A stretch of 31,856 bases of DNA from IMG/VR virus record IMGVR_UViG_3300028025_004319, positions 1-31,856 of that record. One strand, written 5' to 3'. Of the stretch, positions 8,877 to 16,536 are shown in pieces. Position 1 is the first letter of the stretch; each line of letters begins with the position of its first letter. The notes under the pieces were generated by a model, which was not told the origin of the DNA, made no database searches, and worked only from the letters and a program-made list of their open reading frames with translations. The stretch comes from a virus. Position numbers and translations under genes: made by a program.

Positions 8877-9386
8877 ATGTCAGAAGAAATAAAAGATGTC
8901 AATGCTAAGATTGACGAAGCAGAAGCAGCAGTAAAGAAGTACGCTAGTAAAGATACAGTTATTAGTATCGGTGGATATGAGTTCACTCCAGCCAAACTAA
9001 TGATTGCTTTCACTATCGTTTCTTCTACACTGGGTGGTCTTTATGGTTGCTTTGAAGTTTATAAAGACTATCAGAGCATGAAAGATAAAATCGCCAAGTA
9101 TGTGACTCCAGATTTAACAGAAGTTTATAAGAAACTTGCTGTTATTGAAGAGAACAGCCAAAAGACTAGCGACTATACTCGTGATATCAAGAACGACTTA
9201 AAGAACGATATTCGTCGTCTAGAGGGAGTTGTTGAGACTGTAGAGCGTAGTTCTAAACAGAGCCAACGAGAAACTGAGCAAGAAGTTAGAGCAGTTAGAA
9301 AAGAAGCTGAATCTTCTGCTAAAAACCTAGAGAAAGAAGTAGAACGCAAGATTCAAAGAGCGTTAGATAACCCTTTAGCTAAATAA
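8877..9386 (+). CDS. Membrane protein with C-terminal coiled coil
   Basis: 169 aa with a good Shine-Dalgarno (AAAGGAA). One hydrophobic segment at about 40-65 (LMIAFTIVSSTLGGLYGCFE) is followed by almost entirely helical, charged sequence with heptad character (residues 80-160, for example RRLEGVVETVERSSKQSQRE). The layout, a short cytoplasmic head, one membrane pass and a long coiled coil, recalls spanin-like or scaffold proteins, but there is no lipobox partner next to it, so I do not call it a spanin. It belongs to the same run as the exported and holin-like genes. Confidence 0.7.
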   Translation: MSEEIKDVNAKIDEAEAAVKKYASKDTVISIGGYEFTPAKLMIAFTIVSSTLGGLYGCFEVYKDYQSMKDKIAKYVTPDLTEVYKKLAVIEENSQKTSDYTRDIKNDLKNDIRRLEGVVETVERSSKQSQRETEQEVRAVRKEAESSAKNLEKEVERKIQRALDNPLAK

Positions 9387-9415
9387 TTCATAATAATAAC
9401 AATAAGTGGGTTGAA

Positions 9416-10177
9416 ATGAAGAAATTTTTAGGTATATTTTTAGCATTATTCGCATCGCTATCATTAGCAAATCCGATTGATGCATCTTGTCCCCAACATG
9501 TAGTTTGGGGTGCTCCACAGGTAGCAGTTGAGGGTAATAACCAGTACCTATGTCGTACTGGTTATGCCGTTAATTACAACTATCAAACTAAAGTCGCTTA
9601 CTGGGTAGCTGAAGTTATCAAACCAGAACTGCTAGTAACTAAGGCAGTCTCTCGTAAAGATGATTTCCGTGAAGATCCAGAAATCCCAGCACCATATCGT
9701 GTAACTCTAAAAGACTATGTCGGTTCAGGTTTGGATCGTGGTCACATGGCACCTGCAGCAAACTTCACTTACGATGCAGGAGTAATGAGTGAAAGTTTTT
9801 TGCTAACAAATATGATGCCACAAAGTCCAGGAAACAATCGTGGCATTTGGAAGTATCTAGAAGAGAACACGAGATTTTGGGCATCCAAATATGGGCACTT
9901 AAATATTATTACAGGTACGATTTTTGACGCTAACTCTCAGACTATGGGTAATGGTGTAAAAGTTCCATCTTTCGTTTATAAGATCGTTATTGATCCAAAA
10001 CGAAATGCATCAATTGCATTCATGTTTCCGAATGCTAAGTTGGATCCAAAAGAAATAGAAAAATATGTTGTGTCAATCTCTGACATCGAAGCATATACTG
10101 GAATTAACTTCTCACCGATGATTCCAGCAAACTTGAAATCATTAGAAACAAACAAAGGCAACTATAAGGATTGGTAA
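9416..10177 (+). CDS. Exported DNA/RNA non-specific endonuclease (NUC1 family)
   Basis: 253 aa. Signal peptide MKKFLGIFLALFASLSLA, then a beta-beta-alpha-metal nuclease domain. The catalytic DRGH motif is at 107-110 (GLDRGHMAPAANF) and the metal-binding Asn region at about 131-145 (TNMMPQSPGNNRGIWKYLEE), both standard for the Serratia nuclease/NUC1 family. The signal peptide places it in the periplasm or outside the cell, where it could degrade host or extracellular nucleic acid, or competitor DNA, at lysis. It is adjacent to a membrane protein and the 3TM holin-like gene, consistent with release-stage expression. The fold call is strong; the biological role is inferred. Confidence 0.93.
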   Translation: MKKFLGIFLALFASLSLANPIDASCPQHVVWGAPQVAVEGNNQYLCRTGYAVNYNYQTKVAYWVAEVIKPELLVTKAVSRKDDFREDPEIPAPYRVTLKDYVGSGLDRGHMAPAANFTYDAGVMSESFLLTNMMPQSPGNNRGIWKYLEENTRFWASKYGHLNIITGTIFDANSQTMGNGVKVPSFVYKIVIDPKRNASIAFMFPNAKLDPKEIEKYVVSISDIEAYTGINFSPMIPANLKSLETNKGNYKDW

Positions 10178-10178
10178 T

Positions 10179-10763
10179 ATGGCACTCATAGATTCAGTAT
10201 TAAATTTAGTAACTAAACAACCAAAAGATCCAGACGCACCAAAGCATCCAGTGGGTTCTCGTTCAGAGCGAGAAGCAAAAATCAAAGACAAAGCAGGTAT
10301 GGTCATTTCTGTGTTTGCTTTGTTGCTCGCAGTGAACGCATATTTTGGTGGTTCATACTCTAGCACTATTCTTGGTAATACTATCAAGGCAGGTAGTGAA
10401 TGGAGTTTCTATCAAGCAAAGAGCATTAAGAAAACTGCAGCAGAGTATGCATTGCATGATGCAGAAGTTCGTGGCGATAAGAAATATGCAGAACAATTAA
10501 AGAAAAAAATTGATCGTTACGAGAGTGAACCAAAAGACGGCATGAGAGATATTCGTGCTCGTGCTGAGAAATTAGAAGCGGAAAGAGACGCTGCAAAACT
10601 ACGCAGTCCATGGATGAGTTATGCATCAACTGCATACCAGTTAGCAATTGTATTACTATCAGCATCTATTCTTGCTGTTAGTATGACTATGTTCTGGGCT
10701 AGTTTTGGTGTAGCAGGAATTGGTATTGTGTTAATGTCACAGGGCTTATGGCTCTGGTTCTAG
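10179..10763 (+). CDS. Membrane protein with central helical domain
   Basis: 194 aa starting one base after the nuclease stop. Hydrophobic helix at about 35-55 (AGMVISVFALLLAVNAYFGG), a central charged helical part containing AEYALHDAEVRGDKKYAEQL, and two hydrophobic helices at the C-terminus (about 145-194, AIVLLSASILAVSMTMFWAS). DUF4337-like proteins have this order (TM, helical domain, two TMs), but I hold that family name loosely. It lies between the nuclease and the holin-like gene, so a membrane role during late infection is plausible. Confidence 0.7.
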   Translation: MALIDSVLNLVTKQPKDPDAPKHPVGSRSEREAKIKDKAGMVISVFALLLAVNAYFGGSYSSTILGNTIKAGSEWSFYQAKSIKKTAAEYALHDAEVRGDKKYAEQLKKKIDRYESEPKDGMRDIRARAEKLEAERDAAKLRSPWMSYASTAYQLAIVLLSASILAVSMTMFWASFGVAGIGIVLMSQGLWLWF

Positions 10764-10772
10764 GAGAAAAAG

Positions 10773-11189
10773 ATGGCAGAAGAAGTTAAAAAAGACGAAG
10801 ACTGGATGCAGAAGAAATGGCGTCCAGCCATGGGTTGGATGTACATGTTAGTCTGTATGATGGACATGGTTATATTTCCAATTTTATGGGCACTGATCCA
10901 AGTATTCACTAAACAACAAGTGACTCAATGGAATCCATTAACTCTGCAAGGCGCAGGATTGTTTCACCTAGCAATGGGTGCAGTTCTTGGTATTGCAGCA
11001 TTCGGTAGAACACAAGAAAAGGTAGCAGGAGCAGCAGCAAATGCACCAACACCAAGCATGCCAACAACACCTAGCGTACCTGCGCCAGTCGCAATGGCAC
11101 CAAGACCAATGCCAATGGCTCCACCTCCAGCCCCATCGATGGACTTACTACCCGATGATCCTCCAACAAGGAACACTCGAAACGACTAG
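10773..11189 (+). CDS. Holin-like 3TM protein
   Basis: 138 aa, strong SD (TAGGAGAAA). It matches the look of the GTA_holin_3TM family: KKWRPAMGWMYMLVCMMDMV followed by a second helix at the FPILWALIQVF stretch and a third at LFHLAMGAVLGIAAFGR, with a Pro/Ala-rich cytoplasmic tail (about 95-138). These proteins are thought to permeabilise the inner membrane so a lytic enzyme can act; no endolysin is visible in this window. Last gene before the strong terminator at 11225. Confidence 0.75.
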   Translation: MAEEVKKDEDWMQKKWRPAMGWMYMLVCMMDMVIFPILWALIQVFTKQQVTQWNPLTLQGAGLFHLAMGAVLGIAAFGRTQEKVAGAAANAPTPSMPTTPSVPAPVAMAPRPMPMAPPPAPSMDLLPDDPPTRNTRND

Positions 11190-11214
11190 ATAACCCCACA
11201 ACCTGTAGGGTTAT
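11190..11214 (+). terminator. ATAACCC/GGGTTAT hairpin (cassette copy 1)
   Basis: ATAACCC pairs with GGGTTAT (7 bp, 11-nt loop) starting at the holin stop codon. It is one of five related hairpins in the window (others at 20381, 22172, 31279, 31541). Confidence 0.5.
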
Positions 11215-11224
11215 TAACCCTCCT

Positions 11225-11251
11225 AAACCCCTGTATCTACAGGGGTTTTTT
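11225..11251 (+). terminator. Strong intrinsic terminator
   Basis: Perfect 11-bp stem (AAACCCCTGTA with TACAGGGGTTT), only 2 nt between the arms, followed by Ts. It closes the exported/holin block; promoter P1 follows 16 nt later. Confidence 0.9.
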
Positions 11252-11266
11252 ATTGCCAAAAAGTGC

Positions 11267-11295
11267 TTGTCTTTAATTGCAATATACTGTATAAT
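11267..11295 (+). promoter_or_regulatory. Promoter P1 (TTGTCT-17-TATAAT, TTAATT type)
   Basis: -35 TTGTCT, 17-bp spacer beginning TTAATTGC, -10 TATAAT. The next ATG (11302) is 6 nt beyond the -10 box, at the predicted transcription start. Confidence 0.8.
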
Positions 11296-11301
11296 AGGTG
11301 T

Positions 11302-11574
11302 ATGAAAAATGAAAATGTGATTAAAAAGTTAGGTGCAATAAGTGGTTGGGTTGGAATGATACTGATTCATGGTGCGACTCTCCCAACAACACTTGGTGTG
11401 ATTATGGGTTATTCAGACAGGGTTCCACCAGTAAGCATGGTGATTCTGGTCTGGTCTGGTTTGATGTTGTTCTTGTTTAGGGCAATCGTGCAAAAAGATA
11501 CGCTGTATATCGTATCAAATGCAGTCGGTTTCTTCTTTAACAGTATCTTGTTGGCTTTGATAGTTTTTAAATAA
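11302..11574 (+). CDS. Small membrane protein, possibly leaderless
   Basis: 90 aa, two to three hydrophobic helices (AISGWVGMILIHGATLPTTL, then VSMVILVWSGLMLFLF, then VGFFFNSILLALIVF). The ATG lies at the position where transcription from P1 should begin, so the message would have a leader of only 0-6 nt; an upstream in-frame codon (11263) would precede the promoter and is rejected. First gene of the early-type run. Function unknown. Confidence 0.65.
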   Translation: MKNENVIKKLGAISGWVGMILIHGATLPTTLGVIMGYSDRVPPVSMVILVWSGLMLFLFRAIVQKDTLYIVSNAVGFFFNSILLALIVFK

Positions 11575-11583
11575 GGATTGATT

Positions 11584-11793
11584 ATGAAATATCGTGTGAT
11601 TGTGAATGGCGTATCTTTTTATACGACTGGTGCAGCCATTAAGCGTGGAGTCGGTGATTCTGTTGGGGTGAATGCAGCAGTGCGTCAGTTGTTTGAATGC
11701 ATGTTTAATGCAGTGGGTGTTTCGTCAACGATGACAGTGTATGACCACAAGATGAATCGTATTTCTTACAATGTTCAAATTTCAAAGGTATAA
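11584..11793 (+). CDS. Small conserved-looking protein, unrecognised
   Basis: 69 aa (MKYRVIVNGVSFYTTGAAIK start), SD AAGGA 7 nt before the ATG. A mixed alpha/beta composition, a single central Cys and no membrane segment. It sits in a chain of short genes separated by 0-10 nt, suggesting one polycistronic early message from P1. I do not recognise the family. Confidence 0.65.
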   Translation: MKYRVIVNGVSFYTTGAAIKRGVGDSVGVNAAVRQLFECMFNAVGVSSTMTVYDHKMNRISYNVQISKV

Positions 11794-11795
11794 TT

Positions 11796-12011
11796 ATGAG
11801 TAAAATGGCTGAATTAGCAATGGAAATTGATGACTTAATTGAACAAGGTATGTCCGTTAAGTTTATCGCAATTAAACTTAACATTCCAATTCAAATGGTT
11901 CAAGACGCATTTGAACAGCGTGAAAATTTAGAACTTGAAAAACAATACGAATACTTGTCGTATGCCGATGAAGTGGCAAACGATGATGCTCAATATTATG
12001 GAGAACAATAA
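11796..12011 (+). CDS. Small helical protein, possible HTH
   Basis: 71 aa, mostly helical and acidic. Residues about 15-40 (LIEQGMSVKFIAIKLNIPIQ) have the spacing of a helix-turn-helix of the Sigma70-region-4/transposase type (GxxxxxIAxxLxIPxxxV), so a small regulator is possible. Its TAA overlaps the next ATG by one base. No family name can be given. Confidence 0.65.
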   Translation: MSKMAELAMEIDDLIEQGMSVKFIAIKLNIPIQMVQDAFEQRENLELEKQYEYLSYADEVANDDAQYYGEQ

Positions 12012-12253
12012 TGATTAGAATGACTTATAAAGAAGCACAAGCACTGACTTCAATGTTTGACAAAAGCCATGGATCATTCTTTGATCGTGGTTCAGCTGAC
12101 TCTTACTACCATCGTGCTCGTGACCCACATCGTGGTGGAGTTGGTGGTGGATCTGGTCCAAGAATAGAAGCAACTGAACCAGATGAATTGGAAGCATACC
12201 ATGCTGGTTACGATTACAATGAGCAATACGGTGATAAGAAAGATTGGGGTTGA
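12011..12253 (+). CDS. Small hydrophilic protein, Gly/His/Tyr-rich
   Basis: 80 aa, TAATG-coupled to its upstream neighbour. The centre is low-complexity (RARDPHRGGVGGGSGPRIEA) and the C-terminal EAYHAGYDYNEQYGDKKDWG is a motif style seen in many small phage proteins (xAYxAGYxxNxxxGxxKDW). Function unknown; no membrane or metal motif. Confidence 0.7.
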   Translation: MIRMTYKEAQALTSMFDKSHGSFFDRGSADSYYHRARDPHRGGVGGGSGPRIEATEPDELEAYHAGYDYNEQYGDKKDWG

Positions 12254-12255
12254 TT

Positions 12256-12405
12256 ATGAATGATGAATTGAGAGCATTGGTAGTTAAAGCAGGTGCTCCA
12301 GCACCACTGCTGAATGAACTGTGGTTTAGTATTTTCTGTCAGCAATTTGCAAATGTGCTGTTGACTGAAGCTGAAAAAGAAGTTTTTGGAGAAAAATGTG
12401 AATAA
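12256..12405 (+). CDS. Tiny phage protein, unrecognised
   Basis: 49 aa (MNDELRALVVKAGAPAPLLN start), beginning 2 nt after the preceding stop with the ATG inside a TTGATTATG context shared with the gene at 11584. Helical, slightly acidic. The last codons overlap the GTG start of the MazG-like gene, so translation is probably coupled. Confidence 0.55.
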   Translation: MNDELRALVVKAGAPAPLLNELWFSIFCQQFANVLLTEAEKEVFGEKCE

Positions 12406-12697
12406 ATTTGCAGTGAATAGAATGAAGTCGGCACGACAGGAAGAAATAATGCTTATCTGTCAAGAAGAATGTGCTGAAGTTGCGCAAGCGATAAGTAAGG
12501 TGTTCCGATTCGGAGTTGATGGTGAGCACAATGGTGCTACCAATCGTGAACGACTCGAAGAAGAAATTGGTGATTTACTTTGCATGATTGAGATGCTAAC
12601 AGAAGAAGAAATCATCGATGCAGGTGCAGTTGCAAGAGCAGCACAAGCCAAACGAATAAAGTTAGCCAAGTGGTCAAACATTAAGGAAATGGTATGA
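12398..12697 (+). CDS. mazG: MazG-like nucleotide pyrophosphohydrolase
   Basis: 99 aa from a GTG start, chosen because GGAG at 12388-12391 is correctly spaced; a TTG at 12386 is less likely. The all-alpha NTP pyrophosphatase signature is visible: EECAEVAQAISKVFRFG (EExxE) and NRERLEEEIGDLLCMIEML (ExxD), which coordinate magnesium in the MazG/phosphoribosyl-ATP pyrophosphatase superfamily. Phage MazG proteins hydrolyse (d)NTPs to monophosphates or affect host alarmone signalling. Its ATGA overlap ties it to the next gene. Confidence 0.82.
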   Translation: MNKFAVNRMKSARQEEIMLICQEECAEVAQAISKVFRFGVDGEHNGATNRERLEEEIGDLLCMIEMLTEEEIIDAGAVARAAQAKRIKLAKWSNIKEMV

Positions 12698-12915
12698 TTC
12701 AAATAGAAAACCTGACTGAGTATCAAGTTGAGATGCTTGATCATATGTGGACTTTAGATTCTATGGAAGAATACGAAGAATGGTATGATCTATTAGATGA
12801 GGAAGACCAGCAACTTGCAGATAGCCTGCAACAAATGATTATTCTCGCAGAGATGGATAATGTAATGGGCAACTGCAACGATGCAAAAGAAGTACTAAAG
12901 AAATTTGCCTTGTAA
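12694..12915 (+). CDS. Small acidic phage protein
   Basis: 73 aa, strongly acidic and helical (EYEEWYDLLDEEDQQLADSL), starting in an ATGA overlap with the MazG-like gene. The sequence style recurs as an unnamed small protein in T4-like phages. Promoter P2 begins inside its last codons (12905). Such acidic helices can act as DNA mimics or adaptors, but nothing here proves it. Confidence 0.7.
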   Translation: MIQIENLTEYQVEMLDHMWTLDSMEEYEEWYDLLDEEDQQLADSLQQMIILAEMDNVMGNCNDAKEVLKKFAL

Positions 12916-12933
12916 GGAAAGATCGTGTATAAT
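12905..12933 (+). promoter_or_regulatory. Promoter P2 (TTGCCT-17-TATAAT)
   Basis: -35 TTGCCT inside the end of the preceding gene, 17-bp spacer, perfect -10. The next ATG starts 6 nt after the -10 box, so the message would be leaderless or nearly so. Confidence 0.7.
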
Positions 12934-12939
12934 AGAACA

Positions 12940-13062
12940 ATGAAACCTAGAAATCCAATAGCAAAGGATTTACGCACTCCAAAATATCGCATGCGAAAAG
13001 TGGAGAGCAAGGTTCAGTACATTCGTCAACCTAAGCACAGAAAGGCAACAGATGAACTATGA
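12940..13062 (+). CDS. Tiny basic protein, possibly leaderless
   Basis: 40 aa, very basic (MKPRNPIAKDLRTPKYRMRK start, then IRQPKHRKA), which suggests nucleic-acid binding. The ATG lies at the expected transcription start of P2. The related motif NPxAKxLRxPKYRxRVVxxK occurs in small phage proteins I have seen but cannot name. Its stop overlaps the next gene by 11 nt. Confidence 0.6.
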   Translation: MKPRNPIAKDLRTPKYRMRKVESKVQYIRQPKHRKATDEL

Positions 13063-13294
13063 GTATGAATTAGTTCGGGAAGGTTTGCGCAGGGTAATTA
13101 CTGTTAAGTCACATCCATGGGATTTAGTGGAGTTTTCAATCAAGCAAACTTCACATAAAGAAGATGGAAAGATTTTAACAGACCATGGGCATACTACATT
13201 TTATGATACCAAAGAATTCATAACATTTTTTGGTCCAATTATTGAAGATTTGAAAAGGGAAATTGACAATGCAAACAGTGTTCAAAACGGATAA
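13052..13294 (+). CDS. Unrecognised small protein
   Basis: 80 aa, alternating beta-like N-terminal half (MNYEYELVREGLRRVITVKS) and a helical end. An SD-like AAGG (13042) precedes the ATG. It overlaps the basic mini-protein upstream and the DUF2693-like gene downstream, so it is part of the same translational chain. No family recognised. Confidence 0.65.
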   Translation: MNYEYELVREGLRRVITVKSHPWDLVEFSIKQTSHKEDGKILTDHGHTTFYDTKEFITFFGPIIEDLKREIDNANSVQNG

Positions 13295-13565
13295 AGAGTT
13301 TGACGAATTTAAAACATGGACTCTTGGAGTACTACACGATGAAAACATCAAAGACTTGTGCGTTACTTTTACCAAAAAAGATGGTACAAATAGAGATATG
13401 CGATGCACTCTCGTTGAAGGACGAATTCCAACAGACAAGCACCCAAAAACAGAAGGGGCAAGTAGCAAGGATTCTGGTTCCGCAGTCCGAGTATTTGATA
13501 CAGAAAAGCAAGAATGGAGATCCTTCCGATGGGACTCCGTAACTAAAGTGAGTTTTAATCTATGA
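13269..13565 (+). CDS. DUF2693/WYL_2 family SH3-like phage protein
   Basis: 98 aa. The N-terminal helix leads into ENIKDLCVTFTKKDGTNRDM, then RCTL, and the family-typical end SAVRVFDTEKQEWRSFRWDS plus VTKV. This VxVxDxExxxWRSFRxDSV pattern defines the small Sm/SH3-like phage family (DUF2693, also called WYL_2), often present in several copies in T4-like genomes. It probably binds nucleic acid or protein; the role is uncharacterised. The ATG at 13269 has the better ribosome site (AAAAGGGAA). Confidence 0.8.
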   Translation: MQTVFKTDKEFDEFKTWTLGVLHDENIKDLCVTFTKKDGTNRDMRCTLVEGRIPTDKHPKTEGASSKDSGSAVRVFDTEKQEWRSFRWDSVTKVSFNL

Positions 13566-13753
13566 AAATTTTATTCGTATTTATAGTAATATTGGTGTTG
13601 TTGGTTATATTCCCAATAGCAACTATTTGGTCACTGAATACATTATTCCCTGCATTGGCAATCCCAGTTACACTTGAAACATGGATGGCAACAGTCATTC
13701 TTGGTGGTGTAGTTGGTGGAACTAATGGAGTATCATTTGGAGGTAAGAAATGA
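13562..13753 (+). CDS. Small membrane protein
   Basis: 63 aa with two transmembrane helices (residues 1-25, FVFIVILVLLVIFPIATIWS, and about 42-58, TWMATVILGGVVGG). ATGA-coupled on both sides (previous and next genes). No recognised family; small membrane proteins of this kind in early phage operons often affect host envelope or exclusion, which is only context. Confidence 0.65.
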   Translation: MKILFVFIVILVLLVIFPIATIWSLNTLFPALAIPVTLETWMATVILGGVVGGTNGVSFGGKK

Positions 13754-14004
13754 ATTACGCATTAACACCTGAACAGAAGAAAACTTTACAAGATGCAATT
13801 CAAGAGATTAGCAACTCAATGATTCGTACTGAGGCAGAACGAGATCTAATTCGTGAGATCGTTAAAGAACAGTCTGATACATTGCAAATTCCCAAGAAAG
13901 TTATTTCCAAGATTGCAAAGACATATCACAAACAGAATCTCGCCCAAGAGGTTGCAGACCACGAGGACTTCGTGGAACTATACGAGAAAATTACTTCAAA
14001 ATAG
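13750..14004 (+). CDS. dsbA: DsbA-like double-stranded DNA-binding protein
   Basis: 84 aa. It resembles the T4 DsbA family of small dsDNA-binding proteins: an N-terminal helix with AIQEISNSMIRTEAERDLIR, a middle IPKKVISKIAKTYHKQN, and the acidic end VADHEDFVELYEKI. In T4, DsbA binds late promoter regions and supports late transcription. The order helix, loop, AKxYHxQNxxxE, FxELYE is maintained, so I am fairly confident of the family, though homology is judged by eye only. P3 follows directly. Confidence 0.75.
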   Translation: MNYALTPEQKKTLQDAIQEISNSMIRTEAERDLIREIVKEQSDTLQIPKKVISKIAKTYHKQNLAQEVADHEDFVELYEKITSK

Positions 14005-14007
14005 TGC

Positions 14008-14036
14008 TTGTCTTTAATTGCGAATTGCGGTATAAT
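14008..14036 (+). promoter_or_regulatory. Promoter P3 (TTGTCT-17-TATAAT, TTAATT type)
   Basis: Its -35 and the first nine spacer bases are identical to P1 (TTGTCT then TTAATTGC). The message has a normal leader with GGAGG before the ATG at 14066. Confidence 0.85.
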
Positions 14037-14065
14037 AGATATTATATTATGGAGGTTACAAACCT

Positions 14066-15178
14066 ATGGCTGTGAATACTGCAAAGCGTCGTGCAAAGAA
14101 TCAATCAATTCTGTTGTCACAAAAGAAGTTCGAACCAACACTCGACCAACTGGACTTTACGACCAGTCTGAGTCGTGCGTTGACATACTACTCTGTCAAC
14201 ACTGGTGCGAAAGAACAGAAGATGTTTACAATTGATTTCTTCACAAAGAAGGAACTAAAAATTGCTAAACAACTCAAGAAACTCCCTGACTACAAATTTA
14301 CAACATTTGGTTCACTATGTCGTCTCATGTCAAATGAGCAGACAGACTTGAAACAACTGAGTAATATTAGTCCATTCTACACTAACAAGTTGAAAGAATT
14401 GTTAGAGGATGCTAAGAAAATTGTTGAACAGGTTGAAGTAGAAAAACTACCAACTAATGTCATCTCCATTCAACAGCGAATGGAAGAGAAAGCACATGAC
14501 CTTGCTGGAGAAATAGATGGAGCAATAGATGAATTCACTCAAACGAAAAAGTCTGACTTCTCGACAAAGAACTATCTACTATCAAATGAAGTGGCAGCAC
14601 CAATTGCAAAGCGAATCGGAGAGTTCTATGTTGGACAGTTGGAAGAAATTCGTGAAGCCATCCAAGGTGATGACGAACAACTCATCGAAGGATATTCCAA
14701 CTTCACCAAACGAGAATTAAAGAAGTTTGCTGAGTTCTTGGAAGGTATTATTGCTGATTGTAGTCAGCAAGTACAGACTGCCAAAGCGAATCGTGCTCCA
14801 CGAAAGCGTAAAGCACAACCACCAAGTAAAGTGGTTGCCAAGATGAAGTACATGAAAGAATTTGCTGATTTGAATCTCAAGTCAATTAAACCAGAGACGA
14901 TTGTTGGATCGTCTGAAGTATGGGTATACAACACGAAGTATCGTAAGGTAACTGTTTACAAAGCAATCAATGATGTGCTCACAGTTAAGGGTACTACAAT
15001 TATCGGATTCGATGTGAAAGAATCCAAAACACAGATGTTGCGTAAGCCAGATGTATTCTTTAAAGGATTAACATTGGGCAAGCGACCATTGAATGGTGCA
15101 ATGAAACCATTAACCACTACGGTAACTGTACCGAATGGTCGTGTCAATGAAGAATGTATTTTGCTGGGAGCATTTTAA
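14066..15178 (+). CDS. Conserved T4-like phage protein of unknown function
   Basis: 370 aa, basic N-terminus (MAVNTAKRRAKNQSILLSQK), long helical middle with charged repeats, a basic linker (RAPRKRKAQPPSKVVAKMKY) and a beta-rich C-terminal domain (SEVWVYNTKYRKVTVYKAIN, TIIGFDVKESKTQMLRKPDV). The segment YNTKYRKxTVYxA followed by GTTIxGFD is a recurrent signature of an uncharacterised family next to rnh in marine T4-like phages. It probably belongs to the replication/DNA-handling set given its neighbour. It ends one base before the RNase H start. Confidence 0.75.
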   Translation: MAVNTAKRRAKNQSILLSQKKFEPTLDQLDFTTSLSRALTYYSVNTGAKEQKMFTIDFFTKKELKIAKQLKKLPDYKFTTFGSLCRLMSNEQTDLKQLSNISPFYTNKLKELLEDAKKIVEQVEVEKLPTNVISIQQRMEEKAHDLAGEIDGAIDEFTQTKKSDFSTKNYLLSNEVAAPIAKRIGEFYVGQLEEIREAIQGDDEQLIEGYSNFTKRELKKFAEFLEGIIADCSQQVQTAKANRAPRKRKAQPPSKVVAKMKYMKEFADLNLKSIKPETIVGSSEVWVYNTKYRKVTVYKAINDVLTVKGTTIIGFDVKESKTQMLRKPDVFFKGLTLGKRPLNGAMKPLTTTVTVPNGRVNEECILLGAF

Positions 15179-15179
15179 T

Positions 15180-16073
15180 ATGATATTAGTTGATTATAGT
15201 CAGGTGGCACTTGCAGCCATCCTTACTTTCCAGCGTGAGTTGAAAGGTAGTGAAGCAGAGGTGAAGAATCTTATTCGTCATGTGACTCTGTCCACATTGA
15301 AGTCATACAAGAAGAAGTATGGTAAAGATTACGGAGAGTTAGTCATCTGTTGCGATGGTCGTAAGTACTGGCGTAAGGAATACTTTGAGTTCTACAAAGG
15401 TATGCGTAAGAGCAATCGAGATAAATCAGATCTGGATTGGACTCTGATCTTTGACACACTATCAGAAATGCGTACTGACCTTGCAACACACTTTCCTTAT
15501 CGTGTATTGCATGTGGATCGTGCAGAAGCAGACGACATCATTGCAGTGATGGTAAAGTATTTACAAGAGAATCTTCTAGTACAAGAAGGACTTGTTGAAG
15601 ATCCACAGAAGGTATTGATTCTGTCCTCTGATAAAGACTTCAAGCAGTTACAGTTGTTCAACAATGTGAAGCAATGGTCTCCGATGCAGAAGAAATATAT
15701 CACTGCAACGCATAAGGAAATTATTGAGCATAAGATCGAGCATATCGTTAAGGGTGATACTGGTGATGGAGTGCCAAACATTCTTAGTAAAGACGATGTA
15801 TTCATGAAGGGTGAACGACAAAAGCCAATGAGTGCTAAACGACTACAAGAGTTCTTTGATAATGGATTCATTGCATGCAAAACTGATGAAGAACGACGCA
15901 ATTGGCAACGCAATAGTGTACTGGTTGACTTTGATCATATCCCACCAGATGTTTCTGAGGACATTATCAAAGCATACATAAATACACAACCGAGTGGTGA
16001 TAAGATGACTATCATGAATTATTTGATTGAGCATCGTTGCCGTTTACTATTAGACGAACTAGAGGATTTTTAA
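15180..16073 (+). CDS. rnh: RNase H / 5'-3' exonuclease, T4 Rnh type
   Basis: 297 aa FEN-family nuclease that would remove RNA primers and flaps on the lagging strand. Acidic metal-site clusters are in place: D5 in MILVDYS, ICCDGRKYWRKEYF, DRAEADDIIAV, LSSDKDFKQL and GDTGDGVPN (the helix-hairpin-helix DNA-binding region). The order and length match phage T4 RNase H (about 305 aa). The in-frame start at 15135 would lie within the previous gene, so the ATG at 15180 is used. Its TAA overlaps the next ATG. Confidence 0.93.
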   Translation: MILVDYSQVALAAILTFQRELKGSEAEVKNLIRHVTLSTLKSYKKKYGKDYGELVICCDGRKYWRKEYFEFYKGMRKSNRDKSDLDWTLIFDTLSEMRTDLATHFPYRVLHVDRAEADDIIAVMVKYLQENLLVQEGLVEDPQKVLILSSDKDFKQLQLFNNVKQWSPMQKKYITATHKEIIEHKIEHIVKGDTGDGVPNILSKDDVFMKGERQKPMSAKRLQEFFDNGFIACKTDEERRNWQRNSVLVDFDHIPPDVSEDIIKAYINTQPSGDKMTIMNYLIEHRCRLLLDELEDF

Positions 16074-16504
16074 TGAAACAATATGTGACCGAAATACTTA
16101 AAGAAATCAATGACGATCCTAAGACACTTGAGAAACACAAAGATGAATTTCTACTAAAGGTATTGTTTGCTCACAACTTCTTACCATCACACAAGATGCT
16201 ATTACCAGAAGGTGAGCCACCATTTAAACCTGCTGATCAACCAGTTGGAATGTGTGACACAAACTTGTTTCTGGAAGCAAAGAAGATGTATGTCTTCATG
16301 CGTCAAGACTTGAAGCCAATCAAACGAGAAGGATTGTTTATTGGTCTGTTGGAAGGTATCCATCCTACTGAGGCTGCAATTCTTATTGCAGTTAAAGACC
16401 AGAAGTTGCAGAAGATGTATCCAAAGATTACATGGAAACTTGTATCTGATGCTGGAATCATTCCTGCAATTGCTCAATGGAAAGAGAAACTTGCAACAAA
16501 ATAA
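16073..16504 (+). CDS. Conserved T4-like phage protein (DUF6433-like)
   Basis: 143 aa. The central LLPEGEPPFKPADQPVGMCD followed by NLF, and later REGLFIGLLEGIHPTEAAIL plus IAVKDQKLQKMYPKITWKLV, is a highly typical T4-like pattern (LPEGxPPF, LFxxLLExIHPxEAxLLxAxK...ITxxLV), which I recall as DUF6433. Function unknown. TAATG coupling to rnh suggests a replication-associated role. Confidence 0.75.
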   Translation: MKQYVTEILKEINDDPKTLEKHKDEFLLKVLFAHNFLPSHKMLLPEGEPPFKPADQPVGMCDTNLFLEAKKMYVFMRQDLKPIKREGLFIGLLEGIHPTEAAILIAVKDQKLQKMYPKITWKLVSDAGIIPAIAQWKEKLATK

Positions 16505-16507
16505 TGC

Positions 16508-16536
16508 TTGACATGCAACATGGTTTGTAGTATAAT
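16508..16536 (+). promoter_or_regulatory. Promoter P4 (TTGACA-17-TATAAT)
   Basis: Consensus sigma70-type boxes with a 17-bp spacer starting TGCAA, a feature shared with P9 (26721) and approximately with P7. It drives the DUF1281-like gene with a 25-nt leader. Confidence 0.85.

Noticed and set aside
8877-9386. Spanin pair
   Set aside because: The topology fits an inner-membrane spanin, but there is no nearby outer-membrane lipoprotein gene; the only lipoprotein (17987) belongs to a different operon.
12326-12744. Minus-strand ORFs opposite the MazG-like gene
   Set aside because: They mirror the codon structure of the + strand genes and have no SD or motif support.
13300-13542. 80-codon ORF in a second frame of the DUF2693-like gene
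   Set aside because: It overlaps a recognised family in another frame, has no SD, and shows no sensible protein motif.
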